Positions 34,337 to 42,484 of a DNA stretch of 64,000 bases are shown here, piece by piece. The stretch's first letter is position 1, and every line of letters begins with the position of its first letter. The translations under genes and the position numbers were made by a program. A model generated the notes under the pieces. The model made no database searches. It was not told where the DNA came from and worked only from the letters and a program-made list of their open reading frames with translations. Source of the stretch: Plantibacter sp. ME-Dv--P-122b (GTDB taxonomy: Bacteria > Actinomycetota > Actinomycetes > Actinomycetales > Microbacteriaceae); assembly GCF_030209375.1 (NCBI RefSeq), contig NZ_JARVSC010000002.1, positions 124,001 to 188,000 on the forward strand. The letters run 5' to 3'.

Positions 34337-34933
34337 TCATGATCCAGCAGGAGCGGCGATCCGTCTCGCGGCCTCGACGACGAAGCGGCGACGCGCTTCC
34401 CGAGCCGCCCGGTCGTCGGCCCCGGACCCGGTGATCATCTCGGCGAGTTGCGGCACGGTCTGCCACCAGGCCGCGAGTGCGATCAGCGTGAACAGCAGCA
34501 GCGCCGGGTCGATCTCGGGATCGATGAAGCCGTGTCGTTGAGCGTCCGCGACACGAGCCACCTTCTCGCGGTAGTGCCTCGTGCGGACGTCGACCTGTGT
34601 GGGAGGGCCTGTCTGCAGGCCCTCCCACTGCAACAACCGGCTCAATTCCGGGTGTTCGGCGTGATAGTCGTAGGTGGCACCGGCGAACTCGCCGATGTCG
34701 TCCAAGCCGACGCCCGTGAGTTCGACGCCGGCGGCGAGCCGCTCGAGTTCGGTCGTCAGGACGAGGTCCCAGAGCCCCTGCTTGTCGCCGAAGTAGCTGT
34801 AGAGCCGCTCCTTGTTCACGCCTGACCGCGTGGCGATCGCCGCGACCGTCGTGCCGTCGAACCCGCGGGCTGCGAACTCGGTCAGAGCGGCGTCACGAAG
34901 GCGCCGCCGTGTCCCGTCCGTGTCCCATCCCAT
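34337..34933 (-). CDS. TetR-family repressor
   Basis: A 198-residue regulator. N-terminal helix-turn-helix at about 10-55 (LRDAALTEFAARGFDGTTVAAIATRSGVNKERLYSYF shortened here to its family landmarks), followed by an all-helical ligand domain with FTLIALAAWW. Start ATG 34933. It is divergent from an SDR gene and upstream of the ABC exporter; two near-identical CCAAC-N6-GTTGG palindromes lie in the divergent gap, as expected for an autoregulating TetR repressor controlling both sides. Confidence 0.9.
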   Translation of the reverse strand: MGWDTDGTRRRLRDAALTEFAARGFDGTTVAAIATRSGVNKERLYSYFGDKQGLWDLVLTTELERLAAGVELTGVGLDDIGEFAGATYDYHAEHPELSRLLQWEGLQTGPPTQVDVRTRHYREKVARVADAQRHGFIDPEIDPALLLFTLIALAAWWQTVPQLAEMITGSGADDRAAREARRRFVVEAARRIAAPAGS

Positions 34934-34945
34934 GTGCCAACGGTA

Positions 34946-35003
34946 CCAACACTTCAGTTGGAGATTTGGACCGGTCGGAGTACAGTTCCAACCACATCGT
35001 TGG
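34946..35003. promoter_or_regulatory. twin TetR operators
   Basis: Two copies of CCAAC-N6-GTTGG at 34946-34961 and 34988-35003, 42 bp centre to centre (four helical turns), in the 84-bp gap between the divergent TetR and SDR genes. Confidence 0.75.
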
Positions 35004-35017
35004 AGTTGGAGTTGATC

Positions 35018-35776
35018 ATGACCAGTACAGAGCGTCTTCCCGCGGAGATCCGTCGACCCGAGCCGGGGTCGGTCGCGTTGGTGACCGGGGGGAACAGTGG
35101 CATCGGCTTGGAGACGGCGCGCCAGCTGCTCGCCATCGGCGTCGACGTGTGGATCGGAGCACGTGACCTCGAGAAGGGGCGACGCGCGGCGGCGGAGCTG
35201 GGCTCGGACGCGCGTGTCGTGCAGCTCGACGTCACGGACCCGGCATCGGTCGCGGACGCTGTGCGACGGATCGCCGAGCTGGACATCCTCGTGAACAACG
35301 CCGGCGTGAACCCGGGTGTGGACGACATCACTGGCACCACCCTCGAGCAGATGCGCATCGCGTACGAGACCAATGTCTTCGGTCTCATCTCCGTCACGCA
35401 GGGCTTCCTTCCCCACTTGCAGCGGTCGCGGCACCCGCGCATCGTCAACGTGTCCAGCGGGACGGGATCACTCACCTGGAACAGCAGCGCGAACCCTCAG
35501 TTCGACTGGGAACAGACGAAGGGCGGTGGTCTGGCCTACCGCAGCTCGAAGACCGCAGTGAACGCGGTCACCCTGTTGGCGGCCCAGGCGCTGGGTGAGC
35601 GGATCAAGGTCAACGCCCTGGCGCCGGGACTGCGCCGCACGAACCTCGTCGCGGGGATGTCGGCGGGTGGCGACCCGGCTGAGGCGGCCCGGGGTGTGCT
35701 CCGTCTCGCCCTCCTCGCCGACGACGGTCCCACCGGCGCGCTGTGGTCATGGGATGGCACACGCGCGCCCTGGTGA
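35018..35776 (+). CDS. short-chain dehydrogenase/reductase
   Basis: About 252 residues, classical SDR fold: cofactor loop VTGGNSGIG (about 21-29), LVNNAGVN, catalytic Ser in IVNVSSGTGSLTW and YRSSK with catalytic Tyr and Lys. It is an NAD(P)-dependent alcohol or carbonyl oxidoreductase of unknown substrate. ATG 35018 has GGAG upstream; the frame upstream runs through the operators and is not coding. Divergent from the TetR gene and probably the main target of its repression. Confidence 0.9.
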   Translation: MTSTERLPAEIRRPEPGSVALVTGGNSGIGLETARQLLAIGVDVWIGARDLEKGRRAAAELGSDARVVQLDVTDPASVADAVRRIAELDILVNNAGVNPGVDDITGTTLEQMRIAYETNVFGLISVTQGFLPHLQRSRHPRIVNVSSGTGSLTWNSSANPQFDWEQTKGGGLAYRSSKTAVNAVTLLAAQALGERIKVNALAPGLRRTNLVAGMSAGGDPAEAARGVLRLALLADDGPTGALWSWDGTRAPW

Positions 35777-35864
35777 TGCTGCACCGCGCATCGTCGCCGG
35801 GGTCGTGGCGGCGAGCGCCGCCTGCGTCACCGAGGGATCGCCTCGCTGAGCTCGGGGCCCCGGC

Positions 35865-36146
35865 ACGGGTCGGTTCACGAGTGGCGAGCACCGAGCCGCC
35901 CTCCCGCACCGTGAACTCCGGGACGACCAGCCCCGGCTCCAGGAGCCGTGCGGACACGTCGATCGCCTCGAGCACCTCGAGCGTCCGCGCATCGACCACC
36001 GCGGCCCGAGAGGTGTTCGCCCCGCCGCGACCGCGTCGAGGACGACCACCTCGATGCCCGCTCGACGCAACACGCACGCGGCGGTCAATCCACCGGTCCC
36101 CTCCGATGATCGCGACCTCGGTCTCTTCGTGTTCCAGGGGCTGAGC
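35865..36146 (-). pseudogene. remnant of an FAD-dependent (aromatic ring-type) monooxygenase
   Basis: Pieces in different frames line up as the N-terminus of a PheA/TfdB-type flavin monooxygenase: EHEETEVAIIGG, then after a frame change TAACVLRRAGIEVVVLD, then after another ANTSRAAVVDARTLEVLEAI and GLVVPEFTVREGGSVLA. The rest of the roughly 500-residue enzyme is absent. At least two frameshifts plus a 3' deletion make it non-functional. The remainder of 35777-36187 holds nothing else I recognise. Confidence 0.7.
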
Positions 36147-36187
36147 GCTGAGAACGGGTACGCGTCCCCGCCCCGACCGTACGAGCC

Positions 36188-37165
36188 TCAGTCCCGACCG
36201 TCGTCCTGGGCGGCCGGCAGTGCGCGGAGCGCATCGGCCTCCTGGGTGGTGATGAGCAGGAGCGATCCGTGGCGTGCTCCATCGGGGAGCCGGGCGTGCG
36301 CCAGATGATCCCATCGGCCGGCGGTCAGGTCATCCGTCTCGAACAGCTGGTATCCCCGGTGTCCGAACTCGTCGGCGAGCAGGAACCACCGGCCCCCGGC
36401 CGGATCCGCGGCGACGGCGGGTCCCTCGCCGCGGAGCATGACGTCCTTACCGATGTCGACGGCGAGCGGGCGGAAATCGGCGGCGGTGAGCCCGCTGCCG
36501 ACCTCCTCGAAGATGTGATGACCGGTGTCGGGGATGCCGCCGGGTGCCTGCGCGTTGACCGAGAAGCGATACCAGCTTCCCTCGTGCTCGAGGAAGGTCA
36601 CGTCGATGACGTCGTGTCCGACGTCGACGACCGTCTCGGGCGGACCGAACGCGTCGAAGTCGTCGGTCGGCACGGCGAGGATGCGCTGGTACGAGCCGGT
36701 CGAGCGATCCTCCCGGTCGCCGTAGAGCGCCGAGGCGAAGAACACGAGCCAGGTGTCGCGCTCCGGGTGGCGGAATGCCTTCGGTGCCCACGCGTTGCCC
36801 GCATCGGCCGGTGCGACGGTGCGGTACCTCGGCTCGCTCCAGGTGACGAGGTCCGGAGAGTGCCAGACGACGATGTCGCGGCTGCCGTGTCGGGTCGTCG
36901 ACGGCCAGTCGCCGTCCGTTCCGACCCGGAGGTCGGTGGCGACGACCACGAAGCCCCTCCCGGTCCGCACGATGAACGGGTCGCGGGCGCCGCCGTCACC
37001 GCCGGTCGAGCGAAGGATCGGGGCACCGTCCGAGACCGGGGTGAACCGCTCGGGCGTCGGACCGTCGCTGACGGCGAACCGCACGTCCTCCCCGTCGACT
37101 TCCTCCGAGAGGAAGTACGTCAGGAGGTACGCGTGGCCATCGTCATGGGCCGGTGTGGGGCTCAT
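36188..37165 (-). CDS. GH43-like glycoside hydrolase (five-blade propeller)
   Basis: A 325-residue cytoplasmic protein without signal peptide. Segments such as ARDPFIVRTGRGFVVVATD, DIVVWHSPDLVTWSEPR, AWAPKAFRHPERDTWLVFFAS and YQLFETDDLTAGRW are typical of GH43 beta-propellers. It probably trims arabinosyl or xylosyl residues from imported oligosaccharides. The general acid Glu is not placed with certainty. ATG 37165 overlaps the permease stop (ATGA), so it is the last gene of the GH43-SBP-permease-permease-GH43 operon. Confidence 0.78.
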   Translation of the reverse strand: MSPTPAHDDGHAYLLTYFLSEEVDGEDVRFAVSDGPTPERFTPVSDGAPILRSTGGDGGARDPFIVRTGRGFVVVATDLRVGTDGDWPSTTRHGSRDIVVWHSPDLVTWSEPRYRTVAPADAGNAWAPKAFRHPERDTWLVFFASALYGDREDRSTGSYQRILAVPTDDFDAFGPPETVVDVGHDVIDVTFLEHEGSWYRFSVNAQAPGGIPDTGHHIFEEVGSGLTAADFRPLAVDIGKDVMLRGEGPAVAADPAGGRWFLLADEFGHRGYQLFETDDLTAGRWDHLAHARLPDGARHGSLLLITTQEADALRALPAAQDDGRD

Positions 37166-37989
37166 CCCTTCACGCTGCCGCTGACGAGTCCGTTGACGAT
37201 GTACTTCTGCATGGCCAGGAAGAAGATCAGCATCGGCAGGAGCACGACCACGGTCACAGCCATGAACGCCGGCCAGTTGACGCTGAACTCCGAGACGGCC
37301 CGTGATGCGAGCAACACCAGGGTGTTCTTCTCCGGCGAGCTCAGGAAGATGGTCGGGCTGACGTAGTCGTTCCAGACCCACATCGTCTGGAACACCGAGA
37401 CGGTCACGAGGACGGGGGAGATGAGCGGCAGGATGATGGTGCCGAAGATGCGGAACGGGCTGGCGCCGTCGATGCGGGCCGCCTCGATGATCTCGAGCGG
37501 CACCGTCCTCATGTAGCCGATCGTGAGGAAGTAACAGAACACCGAGCCGGCGAGGTAGGTGGCGATGAGCCCTTCCAGGGTGTCGACGGCGCCGACGCCG
37601 ACGATCATCTTGTACAGCGGGATGATCGTCGTCTGGTAGGGGATGAGGAACGCCGCGAGGAGGATGCCACCGAAGACCAGGGACAGCCGGCTCCGCCGGT
37701 AGATCATCGCGAACGCCGCCATGGCACCGATCAGCACCATGAGGACGACCGAGACGACCGTGACGTACACGGTGTTGAGGAAGGCGGTGAACACCGTCGA
37801 CGTCGACAGGAGGTCGATGTAGTTCTCCCAGGTGAACGTCGCGGGAAGACCGAGCGGGTTCGTCGACATGTCGGCCTGCGTCTTGAACGTGTTGATGACC
37901 ACGTAGTAGAAGGGCAAGGCGACGAGGCAGGCGAGCGCGATCATGAGGACGCTCGTGAGCGCCGAGAGGAGGCGTCGGGTCAGGACCAT
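37162..37989 (-). CDS. CUT1 sugar ABC transporter permease (MalG-like)
   Basis: A 275-residue inner-membrane permease with six spans and the EAA loop for the ATPase, IIEAARIDGASPFRIFGTIILPLISP. The N-terminus YYVVINTFKTQ and C-terminal KYIVNGLVSGSVKG are typical of MalG-type subunits. ATG 37989 lies 2 bp after the stop of the first permease. No ATPase gene is in the locus; a shared MsiK-type ATPase elsewhere is the usual actinobacterial solution. Confidence 0.94.
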   Translation of the reverse strand: MVLTRRLLSALTSVLMIALACLVALPFYYVVINTFKTQADMSTNPLGLPATFTWENYIDLLSTSTVFTAFLNTVYVTVVSVVLMVLIGAMAAFAMIYRRSRLSLVFGGILLAAFLIPYQTTIIPLYKMIVGVGAVDTLEGLIATYLAGSVFCYFLTIGYMRTVPLEIIEAARIDGASPFRIFGTIILPLISPVLVTVSVFQTMWVWNDYVSPTIFLSSPEKNTLVLLASRAVSEFSVNWPAFMAVTVVVLLPMLIFFLAMQKYIVNGLVSGSVKG

Positions 37990-37991
37990 GA

Positions 37992-38933
37992 TCAGCTCCG
38001 GTTCATTCGTCGGGTGAGGTTCAGCTGGACGACGACGACGATGCCCACGGCGATCATGAAGACCACGCCGAGGGCCGAGGCCTGACCGTAGGCGGCCTGA
38101 GCGATCCCACTCGTCACGATGGTCTGGGTGATCGTGTACGTGGAGAAGCCGGGTCCGCCGCCCGTCAACGTCGCGGGCAGTGCGTAGACGTTGAGTCCGC
38201 TGGTCATCAGCAGCAGGGTGCTCACGGTGACGGCGGGGGCGAGGAGCGGCAGCGTGATGTACCGGAACTGCTGTACCGGCGAGGCCCCGTCGATCCGCGC
38301 AACCTCGTAGTAGTCGCCCGGGATCGACTGCAGATAGGCGAGGTAGAGGATGGCATGCCACCCCGTGCTGCTCCACACGCCGACGACGATCACGCACAGT
38401 TTGGCGAGGTCGGGGTCCGACAGCCAGGGGAAGGGGCCGATGCCGGCGAAGCCGTTCAGGGCCGTGTTGAGGGCTCCGGACGCGAGCGGGTTCAGGATGA
38501 AGTTCCAGACGAGCCCGAGGATCGCGATGCTGGGGATCGCGGGGAAGAACAGTGCGGCACGGACGAACCGTCGGCCGACGAAGGCGCGGTTCATGATGAC
38601 CGCGAGCGGCACGGCCAGCGCGGTGATGATGACGGTCGTCCCGAGGGCGTAGAGGAGCGTGAATCCGAGCCCGGCGAGGAGGGAGGCGTCGGTGAAGACC
38701 CGGATGTAGTTGTCGAGCCCGACGAAGCGCATCGTGGGGTCCAGGCCCGACAGGTCGGTGAAGCTGTAGACGAAGGACTGCGCGAACGGGAACGCGATCA
38801 GGACGATGAACACGAGGCCGATGGGGATGAAGAACGCGTACGTCTGCAGCGATTCGGAGAGTCGACTGCTCGAACGGGCTGCGCGTCGGGTTCGGGAACC
38901 GACTCGCGCCGGGCGGAGCGTTGTGGAGGACAC
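37992..38933 (-). CDS. CUT1 sugar ABC transporter permease (MalF-like)
   Basis: A 313-residue permease with six spans and an N-terminal basic cytoplasmic tail. EAA loop: YYEVARIDGASPVQQFRYITLPLLAP; TLTGGGPGFSTYTITQTI follows, a MalF-type hallmark. GTG 38933 has AAAGG nine bases upstream. A strong hairpin (38953-38985) separates it from the upstream binding-protein gene, so permease levels should be lower than binding-protein levels. Confidence 0.94.
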   Translation of the reverse strand: MSSTTLRPARVGSRTRRAARSSSRLSESLQTYAFFIPIGLVFIVLIAFPFAQSFVYSFTDLSGLDPTMRFVGLDNYIRVFTDASLLAGLGFTLLYALGTTVIITALAVPLAVIMNRAFVGRRFVRAALFFPAIPSIAILGLVWNFILNPLASGALNTALNGFAGIGPFPWLSDPDLAKLCVIVVGVWSSTGWHAILYLAYLQSIPGDYYEVARIDGASPVQQFRYITLPLLAPAVTVSTLLLMTSGLNVYALPATLTGGGPGFSTYTITQTIVTSGIAQAAYGQASALGVVFMIAVGIVVVVQLNLTRRMNRS

Positions 38934-38952
38934 AGGCGTCCCTTTCTGTGGA

Positions 38953-38985
38953 GGCGGGTGCCGGCGCGTCGCGCCGGCACCCGCC
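38953..38985 (-). terminator. intra-operon hairpin between binding protein and permease
   Basis: A perfect 15-bp stem (38953-38967 with 38971-38985) and a 3-nt loop, 6 bp after the binding-protein stop, with no T-tract. Such hairpins commonly protect the upstream binding-protein mRNA or cause partial termination, giving excess binding protein. Confidence 0.65.
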
Positions 38986-38991
38986 GCGGGA

Positions 38992-40281
38992 CTACTTGAG
39001 GGAGGCGAACTTCGTGTCGAGCGCCTTGGTGATGTCCTCGGCGTCGCTCTGTCCGAGCATCGTCTCCTGGACCTTGGCGAGGAACTCCGCGTCGAGCGGG
39101 GCGCTGTTCTTGCCCGGCCACACCTGCCAGGTGCAGTAGATCCGTCCGCCGATCACGTCTTCGTACATCCCGGCGAGGGCAGGGTCGAGCTCCGGGGTGT
39201 AGTTGTTCGTGGTGGTGATCGACCCCGTCGTCTCGTGGAAGATCTTCACGCCGGTCTCGCTGGCGAGGAAGTCGACCCACTTCTGAGCGCCGACCGGGTT
39301 CTTCGCCTTCGCGTTGATGGCGTACGGGGGAGACGCCGCCCCTGCCCAGAAGGTGTCGCCGGGGGTGTCGCCGGGAACCGGCCAGAAGTCGATGTTCGCA
39401 TCGTCGCCGAGCGCGTCCCGAGCGGCTCCGATCTGCCAGGAACCGGTGGAGACCATGGCCACCCGGCCGTTGTTGAACTCGTCGTTGATCTGCTGCCCGG
39501 TCAACGCCGCGGCGTCCTTCGTGACGAGACCCTCCTGGTAGAGCTGCGCCCAGCGCTCGAGCGGCTTCGTCCAGGTGTCGGAGAAGGTCGTGTCGCCCTC
39601 GAAGACGGCCGTCTCGAAGTCGGCGTCGCCGTCGTCGGCCTGGGCAAGGCCGATGGAGCCCATGATGGTGGTGGAGATGCCGTCGCCGGCCTCGAGGTAC
39701 GGCGTGATCCCGGCGTCCTTGAGCTTCGCGCAGAGGGCGAGGAACTCGTCCCAGGTCTGCGGTGCCTCGGTCACGCCGACCTTCGCCGTGATGTCCTTGT
39801 TGACGAGCATCCCGCCGCCCCACGAGGCGACGGAGATGCCGTAGACCTTGCCGTCGACGGTCTGCATGTCCCGGTTGAAGTCGGAGACGGCTTCGGCGGC
39901 TGCCGTGCCGGTGAGATCCTTCACGAAACCACCGCCCACCTGTTCGGCGTGGTTGCCGAGGATGAAGACGTCCGCGGCGTTGCCGGCCATGAGCCGCTTC
40001 TGCAGGGTGTCGGAGTACTCCTGCACCGGAGGCGCGTAGGAGAACTTGATTGTGATGTCGGGGTTCTCCTCCTCGAACTCGGTGATCAACGGGCTCATCT
40101 TCTCCTCGTTGTCCCACGAGAAGAAGGTGAGTTCACCGGATCCGTCGGCGGACGCCGCGGGGGCGGCGCCGGAGCAACCGGCGAGGACAGCCATGAGGGC
40201 TGCCGTGGAGGCGACGGCGATACCGCCGCGGACGATGCCGCGCACCGGGGCGGTGTGGGACCTGTTGCTGTTCAGCGACAT
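38992..40281 (-). CDS. sugar-binding lipoprotein of the ABC importer
   Basis: A 429-residue extracellular solute-binding protein (family 1). Signal peptide with lipobox LAGC (Cys near 36), then LTFFSWDNEEKMSPLITEFEEENPDI, the usual start of the mature fold, and GTDTF/ GDTFWAGAASPPYAINAKAKNP and a C-terminal WPGKNSAPLDAEFLAKVQETMLG shortened to landmarks. It captures an oligosaccharide, probably arabinoxylan- or arabinan-derived given its neighbours. ATG 40281 starts 6 bp after the first GH43 gene. Confidence 0.93.
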   Translation of the reverse strand: MSLNSNRSHTAPVRGIVRGGIAVASTAALMAVLAGCSGAAPAASADGSGELTFFSWDNEEKMSPLITEFEEENPDITIKFSYAPPVQEYSDTLQKRLMAGNAADVFILGNHAEQVGGGFVKDLTGTAAAEAVSDFNRDMQTVDGKVYGISVASWGGGMLVNKDITAKVGVTEAPQTWDEFLALCAKLKDAGITPYLEAGDGISTTIMGSIGLAQADDGDADFETAVFEGDTTFSDTWTKPLERWAQLYQEGLVTKDAAALTGQQINDEFNNGRVAMVSTGSWQIGAARDALGDDANIDFWPVPGDTPGDTFWAGAASPPYAINAKAKNPVGAQKWVDFLASETGVKIFHETTGSITTTNNYTPELDPALAGMYEDVIGGRIYCTWQVWPGKNSAPLDAEFLAKVQETMLGQSDAEDITKALDTKFASLK

Positions 40282-40287
40282 TGCTGG

Positions 40288-41202
40288 CTACTTTCTGCGA
40301 GGAGGGGAGGGGATGCGAAGAGGCTCCTGTGACGGGGTGACCGCATCGAGGAGGCCGTCTTCTCGGTGGTGGAGACGATCGAACCGCACTTCTCTGCGGT
40401 AGCCGTCGCCGCCCGGGATCGCGAAGCGGTGGTAGGCGATGACCCAGTCGCTCGTTCCCAGGACGTTCGTGATGGAATGGTGTCCGGTCGCCACGATGCC
40501 GCGATCGGGGTGCTTCTGGAGGACGATGCCGCGATGCTCCCACGGCCCGAACGGGGTCGGTCCCGTCGCGTAGTGCACGCGGTAGTCGGGGCTCCGGGTG
40601 TCGTCGGCCGACCAGGAGGCGTAATAGCGGTCGCCTCGGCGATGCACCATGATGGCCTCGCGGAACTCCTCGGGCTCCCAGGAGACGACCGAGGCGGGGT
40701 CGAAGCCGAGGAGGTCGTCGTCGAGGCGCACGGCGTGTGCGATGCCGTTGCCCCAGTACAGGACGATCGACCCGTCCTCGTCGCGGAACACCGAAGGGTC
40801 GATGGCGATGCCGTCGAAGGCCTCGGCTGCGACGAGCGGCCGGCCGGAATCGATGTACGGGCCGCCCACCTCGTCGGCGACTGCGACGCCGATCTCGCCG
40901 CGGTTCGCGGTGAAGAACAGGTAGTGCCGACCGTTGTGGGCCAGGTAGGCGGGGGCCCAGGCGAAGCCGTGCGCCCAGCCGGTCTCCCGGACGTCGAACA
41001 CGACGCCGAGGTCCTGCCACTCGACCAGGTCCTGCGAGGTGAAGAGGTGGAACTCGTTCGCACCCCACGCCTCGTGGCCGTCGGACGTCACGGCGAGCAC
41101 GTACCCGGTCTCCCCATGCACGAGGTCGGGATCGGCGTAGTATCCGACGAGCGGCGATGACGACTCTGCGGCGAGTGGTACGAAGCCTGTAAGTTCGGTC
41201 AT
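40288..41202 (-). CDS. GH43-family glycoside hydrolase
   Basis: A 304-residue cytoplasmic five-blade propeller enzyme. Three acidic positions fit GH43: Asp in YYADPDL (base), Asp in IAIDPSVFRDEDG (pKa modulator) and Glu in EPEEFREAIMV (acid). Likely beta-xylosidase, alpha-arabinofuranosidase or arabinanase. It is the first gene of the uptake operon. ATG 41202 shares the palindrome CATG with a possible LacI start on the other strand; AGGAG and GAGGA lie upstream of it. Operator O1 (41243-41254) is 41-52 bp upstream, so this operon is a direct LacI target. Confidence 0.88.
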   Translation of the reverse strand: MTELTGFVPLAAESSSPLVGYYADPDLVHGETGYVLAVTSDGHEAWGANEFHLFTSQDLVEWQDLGVVFDVRETGWAHGFAWAPAYLAHNGRHYLFFTANRGEIGVAVADEVGGPYIDSGRPLVAAEAFDGIAIDPSVFRDEDGSIVLYWGNGIAHAVRLDDDLLGFDPASVVSWEPEEFREAIMVHRRGDRYYASWSADDTRSPDYRVHYATGPTPFGPWEHRGIVLQKHPDRGIVATGHHSITNVLGTSDWVIAYHRFAIPGGDGYRREVRFDRLHHREDGLLDAVTPSQEPLRIPSPPRRK

Positions 41203-41239
41203 GTCCTCAACTGCTCCTGAAGGTCGGACGGGAAGAAAA

Positions 41240-42256
41240 GTGGTAACGATACAAGACGTGGCGAAAGCCGCCGGGGTCTCGCCCATGACGGTGTCGCACG
41301 TGATCAACGACCACCCGTACGTCCGCGAGACGACGCGCGACAAGGTGCAGCAGGCGATCGACGAGCTCGGCTATCGCGTGAACATCGCGGCCCGCAACCT
41401 GCGCACCGGACGGACCTCGACCATCGGTCTGGCGATTCCGGAGATCGACAGGCCGTACTACGCGCAGCTCGCCGCTCGCATCGTCGCCGCAGCGGGGCGA
41501 CGCGGCCTGCGGGTCGCCATCGAGCAGACCGGGGCGACGAAGGAGAACGAGCTGAGCACTCTGGCGACGTCCCGCAACCGCCTCTACGACGGACTCATCC
41601 TGGCGACGGTGGGGCTCGGGTTCGCCGATCGGGAGCTGCTCAACGTCGACTTCCCGGTGGTGATCCTCGGGGAGCGCATCTTCGACGGCCCGGTGGACCA
41701 CATCTCGATGCCGAACGTCAGCGGCAGTGCGGCCGCCGTCGAGCATCTGATCGAACGAGGTGCGCGCCGCATCCTCATGTTGCAGGGCAACGAGCTCAGC
41801 GAGCTCGGGATGCCGCCCCTCCGACTGGACGGGTACCGTGCGGCGCACGAGCGGGCGGGGCTTCCGGTCGACGAGGCGCTCCTGATCCCCGTCCCGGCCT
41901 TCACCATGCAGGCGGCGCGCGAGGCGGTCGTCGCCGCGGTTGCGAACGGACTGACGTTCGACGGCGTATTCTGCATCACCGATTCGATGGGGGTGGGGGT
42001 ACTCCGCGGTCTCGCGAGTTGCGGGCTCCGTGTCCCGGAGGACGTGAAAGTCATCGGCTTCGACAACATCGACGAGGCCGAGTTCACGGTCCCCTCCCTC
42101 TCGTCGATCGCCCCCGACCACGACGAGATGGCCGAGACCGCCGTCTCCTTGCTCGTACAACGCATCGAGCAGGCGAAGCGTCCTGCGCCGCGGGAGGTGG
42201 AGGCCGGGTTCCGACTGATCGAACGGGAGTCGTCCGCAGGTCGCGTGGAGCGCTGA
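41240..42256 (+). CDS. LacI-family regulator of the hemicellulose locus
   Basis: A 338-residue repressor. Helix-turn-helix VTIQDVAKAAGVSPMTVSHVIND at the N-terminus (given by its ends VTIQDVA and MTVSHVIND), hinge AARNLRTGRTSTIGLAIP, then the periplasmic-binding-protein-like effector domain ending with IGFDNIDEAEFTVPSLSSI. I prefer GTG 41240, the usual LacI N-terminus; ATG 41201 would overlap the divergent GH43 start codon. Its 5' coding bases contain operator O1. It should repress both the GH43-importer operon and GH31-GH51 until a pentose oligosaccharide appears. Confidence 0.9.
   Translation: MVTIQDVAKAAGVSPMTVSHVINDHPYVRETTRDKVQQAIDELGYRVNIAARNLRTGRTSTIGLAIPEIDRPYYAQLAARIVAAAGRRGLRVAIEQTGATKENELSTLATSRNRLYDGLILATVGLGFADRELLNVDFPVVILGERIFDGPVDHISMPNVSGSAAAVEHLIERGARRILMLQGNELSELGMPPLRLDGYRAAHERAGLPVDEALLIPVPAFTMQAAREAVVAAVANGLTFDGVFCITDSMGVGVLRGLASCGLRVPEDVKVIGFDNIDEAEFTVPSLSSIAPDHDEMAETAVSLLVQRIEQAKRPAPREVEAGFRLIERESSAGRVER
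41243..41254. promoter_or_regulatory. LacI operator O1 inside the lacI-type coding start
   Basis: GTAACGATACAA, identical to the cores of O2 and O3. It is read as V-T-I-Q by the LacI gene using GTA, ATA and CAA, codons that are rare in this high-GC sequence, which suggests the bases are kept for protein binding. It lies upstream of the divergent GH43 operon. Confidence 0.7.
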
Positions 42257-42300
42257 CACGGGTCCTCCGATCGTCGTCGATTCGAATCTGCGGGGTGCAG

Positions 42301-42316
42301 GTTTGTATCGTTACAC
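42301..42316. promoter_or_regulatory. LacI operator O2
   Basis: GTTTGTATCGTTACAC, the exact 16-bp reverse complement of O3 (42399-42414), 98 bp away. The core is shared with O1. It lies between the LacI gene and the GH31 gene. Confidence 0.75.
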
Positions 42317-42379
42317 GAAACGTCGTCGGCGTCTAGATCGGATTTCCTCGAGGTCATGATGGGGCGTGGGCCGGTCCGC

Positions 42380-42414
42380 TTGCTCGCCGTCGGTTGCTGT
42401 GTAACGATACAAAC
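42380..42414 (+). promoter_or_regulatory. GH31-GH51 promoter overlapped by LacI operator O3
   Basis: Operator O3 is GTGTAACGATACAAAC (42399-42414). TTGCTC (42380-42385) and TAACGA (42402-42407), 16 bp apart, make a plausible promoter whose -10 lies inside O3, so LacI binding would block it. The leader to ATG 42485 is about 70 nt. Confidence 0.6.
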
Positions 42415-42484
42415 CGGGCGGCCGGAACGTCCCGCGGCTGCTCACCGAAGCGCAGCCCGTCCGGATCCTCCCAGAGAGAGACCG

